A stretch of DNA of 64,000 bases from an uncultured Pseudomonadota bacterium (GCA_903862885.1 CAIOZU010000035.1:1-64000), one strand, 5' to 3'; counted from the first letter of the stretch, positions 37,462 through 46,435 are shown. Notes: generated by a model from the sequence alone, not told the origin. A program made the numbers and translations.

Positions 37462-38730
37462 ATGAAAGCCATGCACCGTTCACGTTACTCGGCCCTCTCC
37501 CTCGTTCGCCATGCACTCAAAGAAATGCCCTGGCGTCGCGCCTGGCGGGCAGCGACACCCCAACCTCACTATGACGTGATCATTGTCGGCGGCGGCGGTC
37601 ACGGCCTGGCCACTGCCTACTACCTAGCCGCGAACCATGGCATCCGCCGAGTTGCGGTCCTTGAAAAATCCTACATTGGCTCTGGCAACGTAGGTCGCAA
37701 CACCACGTTAGTGCGATCTAATTATCAGCTGCCTGGCAACACCCAGTTTTTTGAGCACTCCTTAAAATTATGGGAGTCTCTCTCACACACCCTTAATTAC
37801 AACGTCATGCTCTCGCAGCGCGGTCAAGTGGTGTTAGCACACGGCCCGGCCCAATTGGATGTACTGGCGCGCAAGGGCAACACCATGCTGCTTAATGGCA
37901 TTGACGCGGAACTGCTCGATCGTGGCGAGGTGATGCGTCTGCTCCCTTATCTGGATTACTCCAGCGAGTGTCGTTTTCCAATTTATGGCGGTCTCTTGCA
38001 GCGCCGCGCGGGCACCGTCCGCCATGACGCCGTGGCGTGGGGCTATGCACGCGCGGCGAGTGATCTTGGGGTCGATATCATCGAACACTGCGAAGTCACT
38101 GGCTTCATTGAAAACCAAGGCCGTATCACGGGTGTGGACACCACCCAAGGCCGCATCCACGCCGGTCGCACGGCGATCGCGGTAGCAGGGCACTCCTCTC
38201 ACTTAGCGGCGATGGCGGGTCTTCGACTACCGATTGAGAGTCACCTCTTACAAGCCTTTGTGACCGAGGCCATCAAGCCCTTTGTCGACCACGTGATCTC
38301 TTTTGGTGCGGAGCTGTTTTATATTTCACAATCCGACAAAGGCGGTCTGGTATTTGGCGGTCACATCGATGGCTTTAACTCCTACACGCAGCGCGGCCAG
38401 TTCCCTAAAGCGCAAGACGTCGCTGAGTGCGCGGTGGCTTTAATTCCTTCCATCTCGCGTCTTCGCCTGCTACGCCACTGGGGCGGCATACAGGACATGA
38501 CTCCCGATGGCAGCCCCTTTATCGGCCGCACGCCACTGCGTGATTTATATTTTAATGGCGGTTGGTGCTATCAAGGATTCAAAGCAACGCCGGCCTCCGG
38601 CTGGTGCTTTGCGCATACCCTAGCGCATGAAGAAGAGCATCCGTTGATCCGACACCTCGCGCTGGATCGGTTTGAACGGCACAACGGCTTTGACGAATAC
38701 GGACTGGGGCTTTGGCCCTATCGGCAATAA
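37462..38730 (+). CDS. soxB: Sarcosine oxidase beta subunit
   Basis: FAD/FMN-binding catalytic subunit of heterotetrameric sarcosine oxidase, which demethylates sarcosine to glycine, H2O2 and methylene-tetrahydrofolate. The 422-residue protein has the N-terminal family extension RYSALSLVRHALKEMPWRRAW, the FAD motif VIIVGGGGHGLATAYYLA, EKSYIGSGNVGRNTTLVRSNY, and a C-terminal WGGIQDMTPDGSPFIG with WCYQGFKATPASG. ATG 37462 or 37471 could be the start. It opens a tight soxB-D-A-G set (4-bp gap to soxD). Confidence 0.94.
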   Translation: MKAMHRSRYSALSLVRHALKEMPWRRAWRAATPQPHYDVIIVGGGGHGLATAYYLAANHGIRRVAVLEKSYIGSGNVGRNTTLVRSNYQLPGNTQFFEHSLKLWESLSHTLNYNVMLSQRGQVVLAHGPAQLDVLARKGNTMLLNGIDAELLDRGEVMRLLPYLDYSSECRFPIYGGLLQRRAGTVRHDAVAWGYARAASDLGVDIIEHCEVTGFIENQGRITGVDTTQGRIHAGRTAIAVAGHSSHLAAMAGLRLPIESHLLQAFVTEAIKPFVDHVISFGAELFYISQSDKGGLVFGGHIDGFNSYTQRGQFPKAQDVAECAVALIPSISRLRLLRHWGGIQDMTPDGSPFIGRTPLRDLYFNGGWCYQGFKATPASGWCFAHTLAHEEEHPLIRHLALDRFERHNGFDEYGLGLWPYRQ

Positions 38731-38733
38731 CGC

Positions 38734-39039
38734 ATGCTCAGAATTCCCTGTCCCCACTGTGGCCTCCGCGATTACACCGAGTTTCAATACGGCGGTGATG
38801 CCAGCAAGATTCGCCCTGTGCACACTGAGGAGTGCCTTGCGCCTTGGCATGACCACGTCTTTTTATTCGATAACCCCAAAGGGGTACATCGCGAGTACTG
38901 GCAGCACCGCTTAGGGTGCAGGCAGTGGTTAATCATTGACCGTCACACGGCCACCAATGTGATTGAGCCTACGACCCGTGATCCCACGAACAGTGACCTC
39001 ATGAACAGTGATCTCATGAATACTGGGCGTCAGCCATGA
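38734..39039 (+). CDS. soxD: Sarcosine oxidase delta subunit
   Basis: Small zinc-binding subunit, 101 residues. Zinc ligands CPHCG near the start and a downstream His/Cys set (HTEECL, LGCRQW) match SoxD; EFQYGGDA, HDHVFLFDNPKG and REYWQHRLGCRQWL are family motifs. The last 20 residues are not conserved and arise from a 15-bp tandem repeat (38988-39017) encoding NSDLM twice, a likely replication slip. The stop codon overlaps soxA as ATGA. Confidence 0.93.
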   Translation: MLRIPCPHCGLRDYTEFQYGGDASKIRPVHTEECLAPWHDHVFLFDNPKGVHREYWQHRLGCRQWLIIDRHTATNVIEPTTRDPTNSDLMNSDLMNTGRQP

Positions 39040-41999
39040 ACGCCCACACCCGCCGTCCACAGGGCGGTCACATGGATCGTAGCCAAGTCCTCCATTTCTC
39101 ACTCGAGGGCAAGCCGCTCGTGGGCTTCAAAGGGGATACGCTCGCCTCCGCTTTATTGGCCAATGGCATTCGGCTCATCGGTCGAAGCTTCAAATACCAT
39201 CGACCCCGCGGATTTCTGGCCGCCGGCGTGGAAGAGCCGAATGGCTTATTTACGCTGGGTTCAGGCGGGCGCACCACACCCAATGTGGTCGGCACCACGG
39301 TGGCACTGTATGACGGTCTGATCGCGCACCGACAGAACGCCTGGCCATCGGTCGAATGGGACTGGATGGCGATTAATTCTCTGCTGGCCCCGCTGTTGAG
39401 CGCGGGCTTTTACTATAAAACCTTCATGGGTCCCTGCAAGGGCTCGTGGATGTTCTATGAACCCTTTATCCGCCGCGCCGCTGGCCTCGGGCGCGCCCGC
39501 CATATAAAGGATCCGGATCGCTACGACACCCGTCACGCGCACACCGATGTCGCCGTGATTGGTGCAGGCCCCGCCGGCCTCGCCGCCGCGCTGCAAGCAG
39601 GGCGCCGCGGTGCCCGGGTGACACTCATTGAGCAAGACAGTCTGCTCGGCGGCTGTCTCCTGTCAGAGTCCTCGCCCGCACTCACCGAGTGGCGACAGCA
39701 GGTGATGGCTGAATTAGCCAGCCTACCTCGGGTCAAGATCCTAACCCACACCACCGCACTCGGCCTCTACGATGGTCACACACTAGCCCTCGTTGAGCGA
39801 CGCGACGCCAGCGCAGCAGATCCCACGCGAGGTCAAGCGCGCGAGGTGGTTATCACCTTGCGCACCCGAGCGCTGATTTTGGCGACCGGTGCGATTGAGC
39901 GGCCCTTGGTATTTGGTAACAACGACCTACCCGGTGTGATGCTGCACTCCGCCGTCCACACCTATAGCGAGCGCTTTGCCCTTAACCTAGGAAGTCGCAT
40001 TCTATGTGCGACCAACAACAATAGTGTCTACGCCAGTGCCTGTGCACTCGCCCAACACGGTGCCGAGGTAATCATTGCAGACAGCCGTCCGCACATTGAT
40101 CAGGCGCTTATGGAATCCGCGCGCGCCGTCCAGATCCGTGTGTTAACGGACGCGCAACTGATCAGCGCACAGGGTCGCCGCCACGTGCGTGCCGCGACGC
40201 TTGCGGTGGCAGGACAGTCGAGGCCTACGACACTCCCCTGCGATCTATTAACCCTATCCGGGGGCTGGAACCCAACGGTGCACTTGAGTTCACACACGGG
40301 CATTGCGCCGGTGTATCGCGCCGCGGTCGATGCGTTTGTACCGGGACGCTATGCGAGCGGTCATTATGGTGCCGGCGCCATCCATGGCTGCTATGCACTG
40401 CCTGAAGTGATCCGCGAAGGAGCCACCGCCGGCCAAGATGCCGCGATGCAGGCGGGTTACCCACAGCCTGTGGATGTCATCGCGATCCCCGCCGTCAGCA
40501 CAGTACCCTATGCATTCGAGCTGCCACGTACCGCCTACCCGCGCACCCGACAGAAAGCCTTTGTGGATTTTCAAACCGATGTGACCACACAGGATCTGAC
40601 CATAGCCCATGAGGAGGGCTTTGTGTCGGTGGAGCATCTGAAGCGTTACACCACACTCGGCATGGGCACCGATCAGGGCAAGACCAGCAACGTCAATGGT
40701 ATCCAACACATGGCGGCCTTGCGCGACGTACCCATCCCCAGCGCAGGCACCACCACCTTTCGACCACCGTACACCCCCGTCTCCATCGGCGCACTCGCCG
40801 GGCGACGGGTGGGCCAGCACTTTCGACCGATCCGTCGCTCGCCACTACACGACTGGCATGCGACACATGGTGGCGTGTTCACCGAAGCAGGCCCGTGGCT
40901 TCGTGTCTGGTATTACCAATGGGCGGGGTCCTCGGTTGAAAGCGCCTACCTCGAAGAGATGCGCGTGGTGAGACAGGGCGTTGGGCTTTCGGATGTGTCG
41001 AGCTTAGGAAAGATCGACATTCAAGGCCCGGATGCCGCTGAGTTTTTAAATCGTGTCTACGTCAATGGCTTCGCCAAATTACCGATTGGCAAAGCCCGCT
41101 ATGGCGTAATGCTCAATGACGATGGCACCGTGTTAGACGATGGCACGACCGCACGCTTTAGTGACACCCAGTATTTCATGACAACGACCACCGCACAGGC
41201 CGTCGAGGTCATGTCCCGCTTAGAGTTTTTAACGCAGCAGGTGTGGCCGGAGTTAGCTGTCAATGTCACCTCATTGAGTGATCAGTGGGCAGGGCTTTGT
41301 ATCGCGGGTCCCAAGGCGCGGGCCGTTTTACAAAATGCCTTCCCGACGCTCGACAGTTCGGATGCTGCGATCCCCTACATGGGTGCACGCGAGGCCTCGC
41401 TTGGCGAGGTGCCCCTGCGTCTGCTGAGATTGAGTTTTTCAGGGGAGCTCGCCTATGAACTTTATGTGCCATCCGAGTACGGCCAGGCGCTGTGGGAGCA
41501 TTTGTTAGTCGCCGGTGCCCACTTGGGTATTCAGCCCTATGGCTTGGAGGCGCTGGCGTCGCTTCGCATCGAGAAAGGTCATGTGGCGGGACTTGAGCTA
41601 GATCATCGCAATACCCTGGACGACTTAGGCCTTGGCAAAATGGCGAGTCGTGACAAAGCCTATATCGGACGCGCGCTCAGCCAACGCCCGGGCCTGAAAG
41701 CCATGGATCGCTGGAGTTTGGTGGGCCTACGCCTGACGACCACTGGCTCCCCGTTGCGCGGGGGAGCCGTGTTGTTTGCCAAAGACGAGCCCCTGACGGG
41801 TCATGGCCGCGGCTACATTACCTCAGTGACCTGGTCCACCGAACTGAATCAATACATCGCCCTTGCCCTCTATCAAGGCGGCTTACGTCACGAGGGTGAG
41901 GAGATTGTCTGCGCTTATCCGCTGAAGAACGAATACACGCGCGCCACCATTGTCTCACCGGTATTCATTGATCCAAGTGGCGCGCGCTTACATGTTTAA
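39036..41999 (+). CDS. soxA: Sarcosine oxidase alpha subunit
   Basis: The large subunit, 987 residues. An N-terminal 2Fe-2S-like fold (KGDTLASALLANG, FKYHRPRGF, residues about 30-100) precedes a pyridine-nucleotide-disulfide-type domain with AVIGAGPAGLAAALQAGRRG (about 170). After a middle domain with the SoxA signature FVDFQTDVTTQDL, a C-terminal aminomethyltransferase (GcvT-like) domain binds folate (DVSSLGKIDIQGPDAAEFLN, GLEALASLRIEKGHVAGLELD). ATG 39036 is used; ATG 39069 is an alternative. The end overlaps soxG by 8 bp. Confidence 0.95.
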   Translation: MNAHTRRPQGGHMDRSQVLHFSLEGKPLVGFKGDTLASALLANGIRLIGRSFKYHRPRGFLAAGVEEPNGLFTLGSGGRTTPNVVGTTVALYDGLIAHRQNAWPSVEWDWMAINSLLAPLLSAGFYYKTFMGPCKGSWMFYEPFIRRAAGLGRARHIKDPDRYDTRHAHTDVAVIGAGPAGLAAALQAGRRGARVTLIEQDSLLGGCLLSESSPALTEWRQQVMAELASLPRVKILTHTTALGLYDGHTLALVERRDASAADPTRGQAREVVITLRTRALILATGAIERPLVFGNNDLPGVMLHSAVHTYSERFALNLGSRILCATNNNSVYASACALAQHGAEVIIADSRPHIDQALMESARAVQIRVLTDAQLISAQGRRHVRAATLAVAGQSRPTTLPCDLLTLSGGWNPTVHLSSHTGIAPVYRAAVDAFVPGRYASGHYGAGAIHGCYALPEVIREGATAGQDAAMQAGYPQPVDVIAIPAVSTVPYAFELPRTAYPRTRQKAFVDFQTDVTTQDLTIAHEEGFVSVEHLKRYTTLGMGTDQGKTSNVNGIQHMAALRDVPIPSAGTTTFRPPYTPVSIGALAGRRVGQHFRPIRRSPLHDWHATHGGVFTEAGPWLRVWYYQWAGSSVESAYLEEMRVVRQGVGLSDVSSLGKIDIQGPDAAEFLNRVYVNGFAKLPIGKARYGVMLNDDGTVLDDGTTARFSDTQYFMTTTTAQAVEVMSRLEFLTQQVWPELAVNVTSLSDQWAGLCIAGPKARAVLQNAFPTLDSSDAAIPYMGAREASLGEVPLRLLRLSFSGELAYELYVPSEYGQALWEHLLVAGAHLGIQPYGLEALASLRIEKGHVAGLELDHRNTLDDLGLGKMASRDKAYIGRALSQRPGLKAMDRWSLVGLRLTTTGSPLRGGAVLFAKDEPLTGHGRGYITSVTWSTELNQYIALALYQGGLRHEGEEIVCAYPLKNEYTRATIVSPVFIDPSGARLHV

Positions 42000-42579
42000 G
42001 CGTCACTCCCCACTCGCCACAGAACCACTGATCGGGCGCGATGGTGCCAACGGACTGCGTCGCTACCGGTTCACCCTCGCCCCGTTCGGTGAGTGTGTGC
42101 TCCTGGCAAGCTACCGAGGACAGCAGGCCGCTTTCACTCGCGAGCTCGCCACTTTACTAGGCATTGAGCCTCGTCACTCACCCTCAAGCGAGCAGCGTTT
42201 TCCACAGTGCACCCTGCTGCAAGTGGCACCGACCCAGTTTTGGTACCTGACCAGCGATCAGACCCTCGCGCGACATCTCACTGACCATCATTTCACGAGC
42301 GGCAGCGCCACACCCTTGTCGCACAGCCGGGTGCGCGTGGTGATCACAGGCACTGGCATTCATGAGCTACTGGCCAAAGGCATCTCCGTCGACCTCGATC
42401 CGACGATCTTCCGCGTGGGTCAGTTCATGCAGACCGCACTCGAGCACATCGGTATCCTGCTGCACCGCCGCGCTGATCAGCAGTATGAGCTGTATCTACC
42501 CGCCACCTTTGCGCGTACGCTGTGGACGTGGCTATTAGATGCCGCCCTTGAAGAGGGGTATCAACTGGAGGCTGAATGA
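41992..42579 (+). CDS. soxG: Sarcosine oxidase gamma subunit
   Basis: Small subunit of the sarcosine oxidase tetramer, 195 residues from ATG 41992, inside the last codons of soxA. A GcvT-like small domain is seen in VVITGTGIHELLAKGISVDLDP and a terminal LYLPATFARTLWTWLLDAA. It is poorly conserved in general, so the call rests on position and these motifs. The stop codon overlaps the acyltransferase start as ATGA. Confidence 0.88.
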   Translation: MFKRHSPLATEPLIGRDGANGLRRYRFTLAPFGECVLLASYRGQQAAFTRELATLLGIEPRHSPSSEQRFPQCTLLQVAPTQFWYLTSDQTLARHLTDHHFTSGSATPLSHSRVRVVITGTGIHELLAKGISVDLDPTIFRVGQFMQTALEHIGILLHRRADQQYELYLPATFARTLWTWLLDAALEEGYQLEAE

Positions 42580-43619
42580 CCGCCATGCGGAATGACACCC
42601 AAAGCCCACTGACCGCCACGGCCCGCGCGCCTCGTCAAGGCTGGATTGACACCGCCAAAGCCACCGCCATTGCGTTGGTGGTCTTAGGTCATCTCAACCA
42701 GTCAGATTTTGTGTCCTCCTTTCTCTGGACCTTTCATGTTCCCCTATTCTTCTTTGTGTCGGGCTTTCTGAGTAAACCCGTCACCACCCGACAATTCGGG
42801 GAACGCTTATTGACCCGCCTCGCACTGCCTTACGTGTATCTGTATGTGGCCAACGTGGTCATCACGGCGCTGATTAACAATGCCTACCAGCCGAGCGCGA
42901 TCGGCGGCGAGTTATTGGGTATCGTGTATGGCACACACGCTTATCCTGGATTTATCAATGCGGCGCTGTGGTTCTTGCCGGCACTGATGACAGTCGAGGT
43001 GCTCTATCACTTGGTGCTGCGGCGCTATCCGCTCGCTTACTTGCCGATCATTGCCCTGTCGTATGCCATCTATCGAAGCGGCCACATCGATCTATTCTTT
43101 AGCGTCGATCTGGCACTGCTCGGCCTTAACTACTTCGTGGCCGGCGCCATGCTGCATCGTTTTAATGTCATGGACCGCTTACGTGGTCGATATGGGTTAG
43201 CCATTGCGATCACCGTAGGTGCGAGCGTCGCGACCCTCGCTGCGGCCTCCATCGAAAATGTCTGGTACACCGGCCCCCACTACGCGCTCTCGCTGCTCGC
43301 GGGCTGCGTCGGCATCAGCATGATATTAGCCGGCGCTTGGCTCATCGATCCGTGGTTACAGCGCACCCGATACGTGGCTCGCGCGATTCGCTTTGTCTCC
43401 GCGAATACCTTATTCGTGCTGTGCTTTCACGAATACAGCGCCTCGCTGGTCACACACGTGTTACCGCCCGGCTGGCTCGGTTCTTGGTTAGCAGAATCTA
43501 CTGTGATCACCATTCTGGCGATTGCCGTACTGGCGCCTTTTAACCTGTTGGTACTGCGCTTTTTACCGAGCATGATCGGCGTCAGACCCAAGCCGTCAAC
43601 CGTCTCGTCAAAAAACTAA
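42576..43619 (+). CDS. Acyltransferase-3 family membrane protein
   Basis: A 347-residue integral membrane O-acyltransferase (OafA/WecH-like) with about ten hydrophobic helices. The family catalytic His region is WIDTAKATAIALVVLGHL, followed by FHVPLFFFVSGFL and ALWFLPALMTVEVLYHL. Such proteins add acetyl or succinyl groups to surface sugars, peptidoglycan or small molecules. The start overlaps soxG, so it is transcribed with sarcosine oxidase, which is unexpected and has no obvious metabolic link. ATG 42585 is an alternative start. It meets metB tail to tail with only 4 bp between them. Confidence 0.85.
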   Translation: MTAMRNDTQSPLTATARAPRQGWIDTAKATAIALVVLGHLNQSDFVSSFLWTFHVPLFFFVSGFLSKPVTTRQFGERLLTRLALPYVYLYVANVVITALINNAYQPSAIGGELLGIVYGTHAYPGFINAALWFLPALMTVEVLYHLVLRRYPLAYLPIIALSYAIYRSGHIDLFFSVDLALLGLNYFVAGAMLHRFNVMDRLRGRYGLAIAITVGASVATLAAASIENVWYTGPHYALSLLAGCVGISMILAGAWLIDPWLQRTRYVARAIRFVSANTLFVLCFHEYSASLVTHVLPPGWLGSWLAESTVITILAIAVLAPFNLLVLRFLPSMIGVRPKPSTVSSKN

Positions 43620-43623
43620 GCGA

Positions 43624-44796
43624 TTACAGCGCAGCAACCTGCAAGGCGCGATCAAGGCCCGCCGTCAAATCAGCGACTAAGTCGCTGGCCGACTCGATGC
43701 CCACCGATACGCGCAGCAAGCGTTCTGAGATGCCCGCCGCCGCCCTTGCCTCATCGTCCATCGCCGCATGGGTCATGGTCGCCGGATGCGCAATTAAACT
43801 CTCCACACCCCCCAATGACTCCGCCAGCGAGAAATACTCAAGGCCATCGACGCACGCCTTCACCGCCGCGAGTCCGCCTTTTATCTCAAAACTCACCATC
43901 GCGCCAAAACCGCGTTGCTGACGCGCCGCAATCTCGTGTCCCGTATGCGAGGACAGACCCGGGTAGTACACCTTGGCAACTGCCGGATGCTGACCGAGTG
44001 CCTCGGCCAGGCGTTGCGCATTGACCTCATGAATTGCCAATCGGGCATGCAGGGTGCGTATACCCCGCAAGGTCAGATAACTGTCAAAAGGCGCACCCGT
44101 TGAGCCTAAGCAATTGGCCCACCACGCCAACTCCGTGGCTAAGGCCTCGGTGGAGGCGACCACCGCCCCACCGACCACATCGCTGTGACCATTCAGATAC
44201 TTGGTGGTTGAATGCACGACCAAGTCAGCGCCTAAGGCGAGCGGTTGCTGCCATAGGGGTGAGAGGAACGTATTATCCACCACCACCCACGCGCCAACCG
44301 ACTTCGCGAGGGCGCTCACCGCCGCCACGTCGGTGATTCGAAGCAGGGGATTAGACGGTGTTTCAATCCACACTATCTTGGGTTTTTTAGCGAGTTGTTT
44401 TTGCAGGGAAACCACATCCGTGGTGTCGACAAACCCGACTCGAAGCCACCCTTGCCGAGCGAGTGCTGAGAACAAGCGAAAGGTGCCGCCGTAACAATCG
44501 AGCGGAACACACACCAAATCACCCGCCACACATAACTGCGCAACCAATGCGATCGCGGACATGCCGGAGTTGGTGATCACCGCACCCGCGCCGCCTTCCA
44601 GCTCCGCGATGGCGTCGGCGAGTGCTGAGCGCGTCGGGTTACCGGAGCGCGAGTAATCATATTGTCGTTTGACACCAAAGGATTCAAAACTAAAGGTCGA
44701 TGTCAAATGAATGGGTGCAACCACTGCCCCGTACTGGCTGTCGGTTTCAAGCCCGGCGCGCACCGCACGCGTCTGCGACTGACTTTTTCGAGTCAT
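43624..44796 (-). CDS. metB: Cystathionine gamma-synthase / O-acylhomoserine sulfhydrylase-type enzyme
   Basis: PLP enzyme of the Cys/Met metabolism family, 390 residues, that joins cysteine (or sulfide) to an O-acylhomoserine. Seen: YDYSRSGNPTRSALADAIAELEGG, SGMSAIALVAQL, PLDCYGGTFRLF, IETPSNPLLRITDV, the PLP lysine in VVHSTTKYLNGHSDVVGG and a C-terminal SLGGVESLIAHPATMTHA. Its ATG overlaps the metX stop codon by 4 bp. Pairing with MetX under a SAM riboswitch fixes it in methionine synthesis; whether it acts as a synthase or sulfhydrylase is not readable. Confidence 0.92.
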   Translation of the reverse strand: MTRKSQSQTRAVRAGLETDSQYGAVVAPIHLTSTFSFESFGVKRQYDYSRSGNPTRSALADAIAELEGGAGAVITNSGMSAIALVAQLCVAGDLVCVPLDCYGGTFRLFSALARQGWLRVGFVDTTDVVSLQKQLAKKPKIVWIETPSNPLLRITDVAAVSALAKSVGAWVVVDNTFLSPLWQQPLALGADLVVHSTTKYLNGHSDVVGGAVVASTEALATELAWWANCLGSTGAPFDSYLTLRGIRTLHARLAIHEVNAQRLAEALGQHPAVAKVYYPGLSSHTGHEIAARQQRGFGAMVSFEIKGGLAAVKACVDGLEYFSLAESLGGVESLIAHPATMTHAAMDDEARAAAGISERLLRVSVGIESASDLVADLTAGLDRALQVAAL

Positions 44797-45815
44797 GCCG
44801 GTGTTCCTTCTGAAAGCATTAAAAACCTAGAAAATACGGGCTTCAACAACTGCCCCTCCTTCAGAAACGCATCGTGCCCGAAGAGAGAATTCAAGCGCTC
44901 AAAATGTGCCTTTGGCAGTAACCGCACGAGCGCCTCCGAGTCATTGAACGGCACTAACTCGTCCTCTGGCACCGCGACCACCGTCACCGGGATCGTGATC
45001 GTGGTCGGATCAATCGAAAACAAATCAATCGACTCGGATAACGCCAAAAAGGATTCCGGTCGGTAGCGGGAGACGTACGCATCACCGCGCGCAAAGAGAT
45101 ACTCCTCAACCGGCAAGGTTAAACGATCATCCACCAGTCGCGCCGCCCCTGAAAAGCGTTCACTGAACTCACGACGGGTGCGATAGGTACACATGGCCAG
45201 CGCACGCGCTAATTTCAAACCACCGGCCGCGTCTTGATGACGCTGACCGAAGCGAACAATCTCCCGCTCCACACTGCGAAGTGCCTGCGCCATCGGGTGG
45301 CTGCGATGGGCGACGGATAACACCATGGCACGGGCGACGCGAGTGGGTGAGCGCTGCGCAAGCGCGAGCGCCACTTGTCCACCATAGGAGGCACCGATGA
45401 CTGCATGCAACGCATCAATACCCAATGCATCTAGCACGTAGGTAATCGCGTGCGCTTGATCGTACGCACTGAGCGTTGGCAGGGCGTATTCACTCGAAGG
45501 CGCGGTCGAGTCGCCACTGCCCCCGAGATAATCAATCCCTAAGACCTGGAACTGATCCGGATCTAAGGCAGCACCTGCACCGACCACCGGCGCCCACCAA
45601 CCGCGATCTTCCGCCGCGACATGGCGATGTCCCGAGATGCCGCCGATGGCGAGTACCACCGGCTGACCGGCACGCCCCACCAATCGATAGCTAAGGCGTG
45701 CGTCACTTAACACGCCACCGTGGTGTAGCGTCCAGGGGCTGGGCAATGACACCGCGCCCTCACGACGCACGAAGTCCGGCAGTAAGTCTTTTTTATTCAA
45801 TTGATTAGAAGCCAT
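44793..45815 (-). CDS. metX: Homoserine O-acyltransferase, MetX type
   Basis: Alpha/beta-hydrolase-fold enzyme that activates homoserine for methionine synthesis, 340 residues. It shows the family's LSYRLVGRAGQPVVLAIGGISG region, DYLGGSGDS, the nucleophile elbow GASYGGQVAL (catalytic Ser), Asp in VVAVPEDELVPF and His in SLFGHDAFLKE. MetX proteins of this branch can use succinyl- or acetyl-CoA; the MetB partner favours succinyl but this is inference. GAGGGTCGG precedes ATG 45815. A SAM-I riboswitch lies 100 bp upstream. Confidence 0.9.
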   Translation of the reverse strand: MASNQLNKKDLLPDFVRREGAVSLPSPWTLHHGGVLSDARLSYRLVGRAGQPVVLAIGGISGHRHVAAEDRGWWAPVVGAGAALDPDQFQVLGIDYLGGSGDSTAPSSEYALPTLSAYDQAHAITYVLDALGIDALHAVIGASYGGQVALALAQRSPTRVARAMVLSVAHRSHPMAQALRSVEREIVRFGQRHQDAAGGLKLARALAMCTYRTRREFSERFSGAARLVDDRLTLPVEEYLFARGDAYVSRYRPESFLALSESIDLFSIDPTTITIPVTVVAVPEDELVPFNDSEALVRLLPKAHFERLNSLFGHDAFLKEGQLLKPVFSRFLMLSEGTPA

Positions 45816-45914
45816 TTCCGACCCTCAGACACACCACTGGCGATATGTCCTGAGCCACCCCCCACGCGGGGGAGCGGAACCTCCACGAAACGCGCGCAGC
45901 GCGTGGACGGCGAT

Positions 45915-46015
45915 CCATCTATCAGACCCGTGAGGGGCTGCAGGAGTTGGCACCTGAACGCTGTGCGCAGGTTGCCCCGGCTTCAAAGGGCCAGTCCCTC
46001 AGCCGGTCTAGATGG
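45915..46015 (-). ncRNA. SAM-I (S-box) riboswitch for metX-metB
   Basis: The minus strand carries the S-box core: P1 CCATCTA (46009-46015) with TAGATGG (45915-45921), then GAGGGACTGGCCC, GAAGCCGGGGCAACC and AGGTGCCAACTCCTGC, the conserved S-adenosylmethionine-binding elements of RF00162-type aptamers. It begins right at the predicted transcription start and ends 100 bp before metX. The expression platform (45816-45914) has GC hairpins but no T tract, so control may be translational. High SAM should reduce metX-metB expression. Confidence 0.92.
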
Positions 46016-46023
46016 GCGCGCGA

Positions 46024-46052
46024 AGTCTACGAAGCCCCTGCCCGCGCGTCAA
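46024..46052 (-). promoter_or_regulatory. Sigma-70 promoter of metX-metB
   Basis: TTGACG (46047-46052) and TAGACT (46024-46029), minus strand, with an exact 17-base spacer. The predicted start near 46017 places the riboswitch P1 helix at the very 5' end of the transcript. Confidence 0.8.
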
Positions 46053-46058
46053 GATCAC

Positions 46059-46087
46059 TTGCCAGCGACACCGCCCTGCGTTATTGT
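46059..46087 (+). promoter_or_regulatory. Promoter of the yerC-his operon
   Basis: TTGCCA (46059-46064) and TATTGT (46082-46087) with a 17-base spacer, immediately upstream of the palindromic operator. Divergent and close to the metX promoter. Confidence 0.6.
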
Positions 46088-46111
46088 ACTAATGTACTAG
46101 TACGTTAATAC
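46086..46111. promoter_or_regulatory. Palindromic operator of the TrpR-like regulator
   Basis: A 26-bp dyad centred on the perfect palindrome GTACTAGTAC (46094-46103), with 11 of 13 bases matching between half-sites (outer arms GTACTAAT and GTTAATAC). It overlaps the predicted start of the his transcript. The CTAGTAC core resembles the E. coli TrpR operator, fitting the TrpR-family protein encoded directly downstream. Confidence 0.75.
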
Positions 46112-46117
46112 ACCGCT

Positions 46118-46435
46118 ATGAAACACCACCGCCCCGACAATCCGACCCAAGCGGCTGCCGCTGAGGAGGCCCTCTACAGCGCCATCCTCACCTTAACCAC
46201 GGCCGCCGAAGCCGAATCGTTCTTTCACGATCTGTGCACGCCGGCTGAACGACAAGCGCTCGCTGACCGCTGGGCAGTGGTCGCGCTGCTTCGTGAGAAA
46301 CACAGCTATCGAGAAATTCATCGTCGCACCGGCGTGAGCCTCACCACCATCGGTCGGGTGGCGCGTTTTGTGATGACCGGTCATGGCGGCTATGCGCTCG
46401 CGGCGGTGCGCACCGGGGACAGTGCGCGTGGATAA
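46118..46435 (+). CDS. TrpR-like regulator (YerC/YecD, HisR-type)
   Basis: A 105-residue TrpR-superfamily DNA-binding protein. Helices DLCTPAERQALADRWAVVALLR and the helix-turn-helix SYREIHRRTGVSLTTIGRVARF are typical of YerC/YecD proteins. It is the first gene of the histidine operon and overlaps hisG by 8 bp. With the dyad operator 7 bp upstream of its start, it is most simply an autoregulated repressor of histidine genes, responding to histidine or a related signal by analogy with TrpR and tryptophan (inference). Confidence 0.85.
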   Translation: MKHHRPDNPTQAAAAEEALYSAILTLTTAAEAESFFHDLCTPAERQALADRWAVVALLREKHSYREIHRRTGVSLTTIGRVARFVMTGHGGYALAAVRTGDSARG

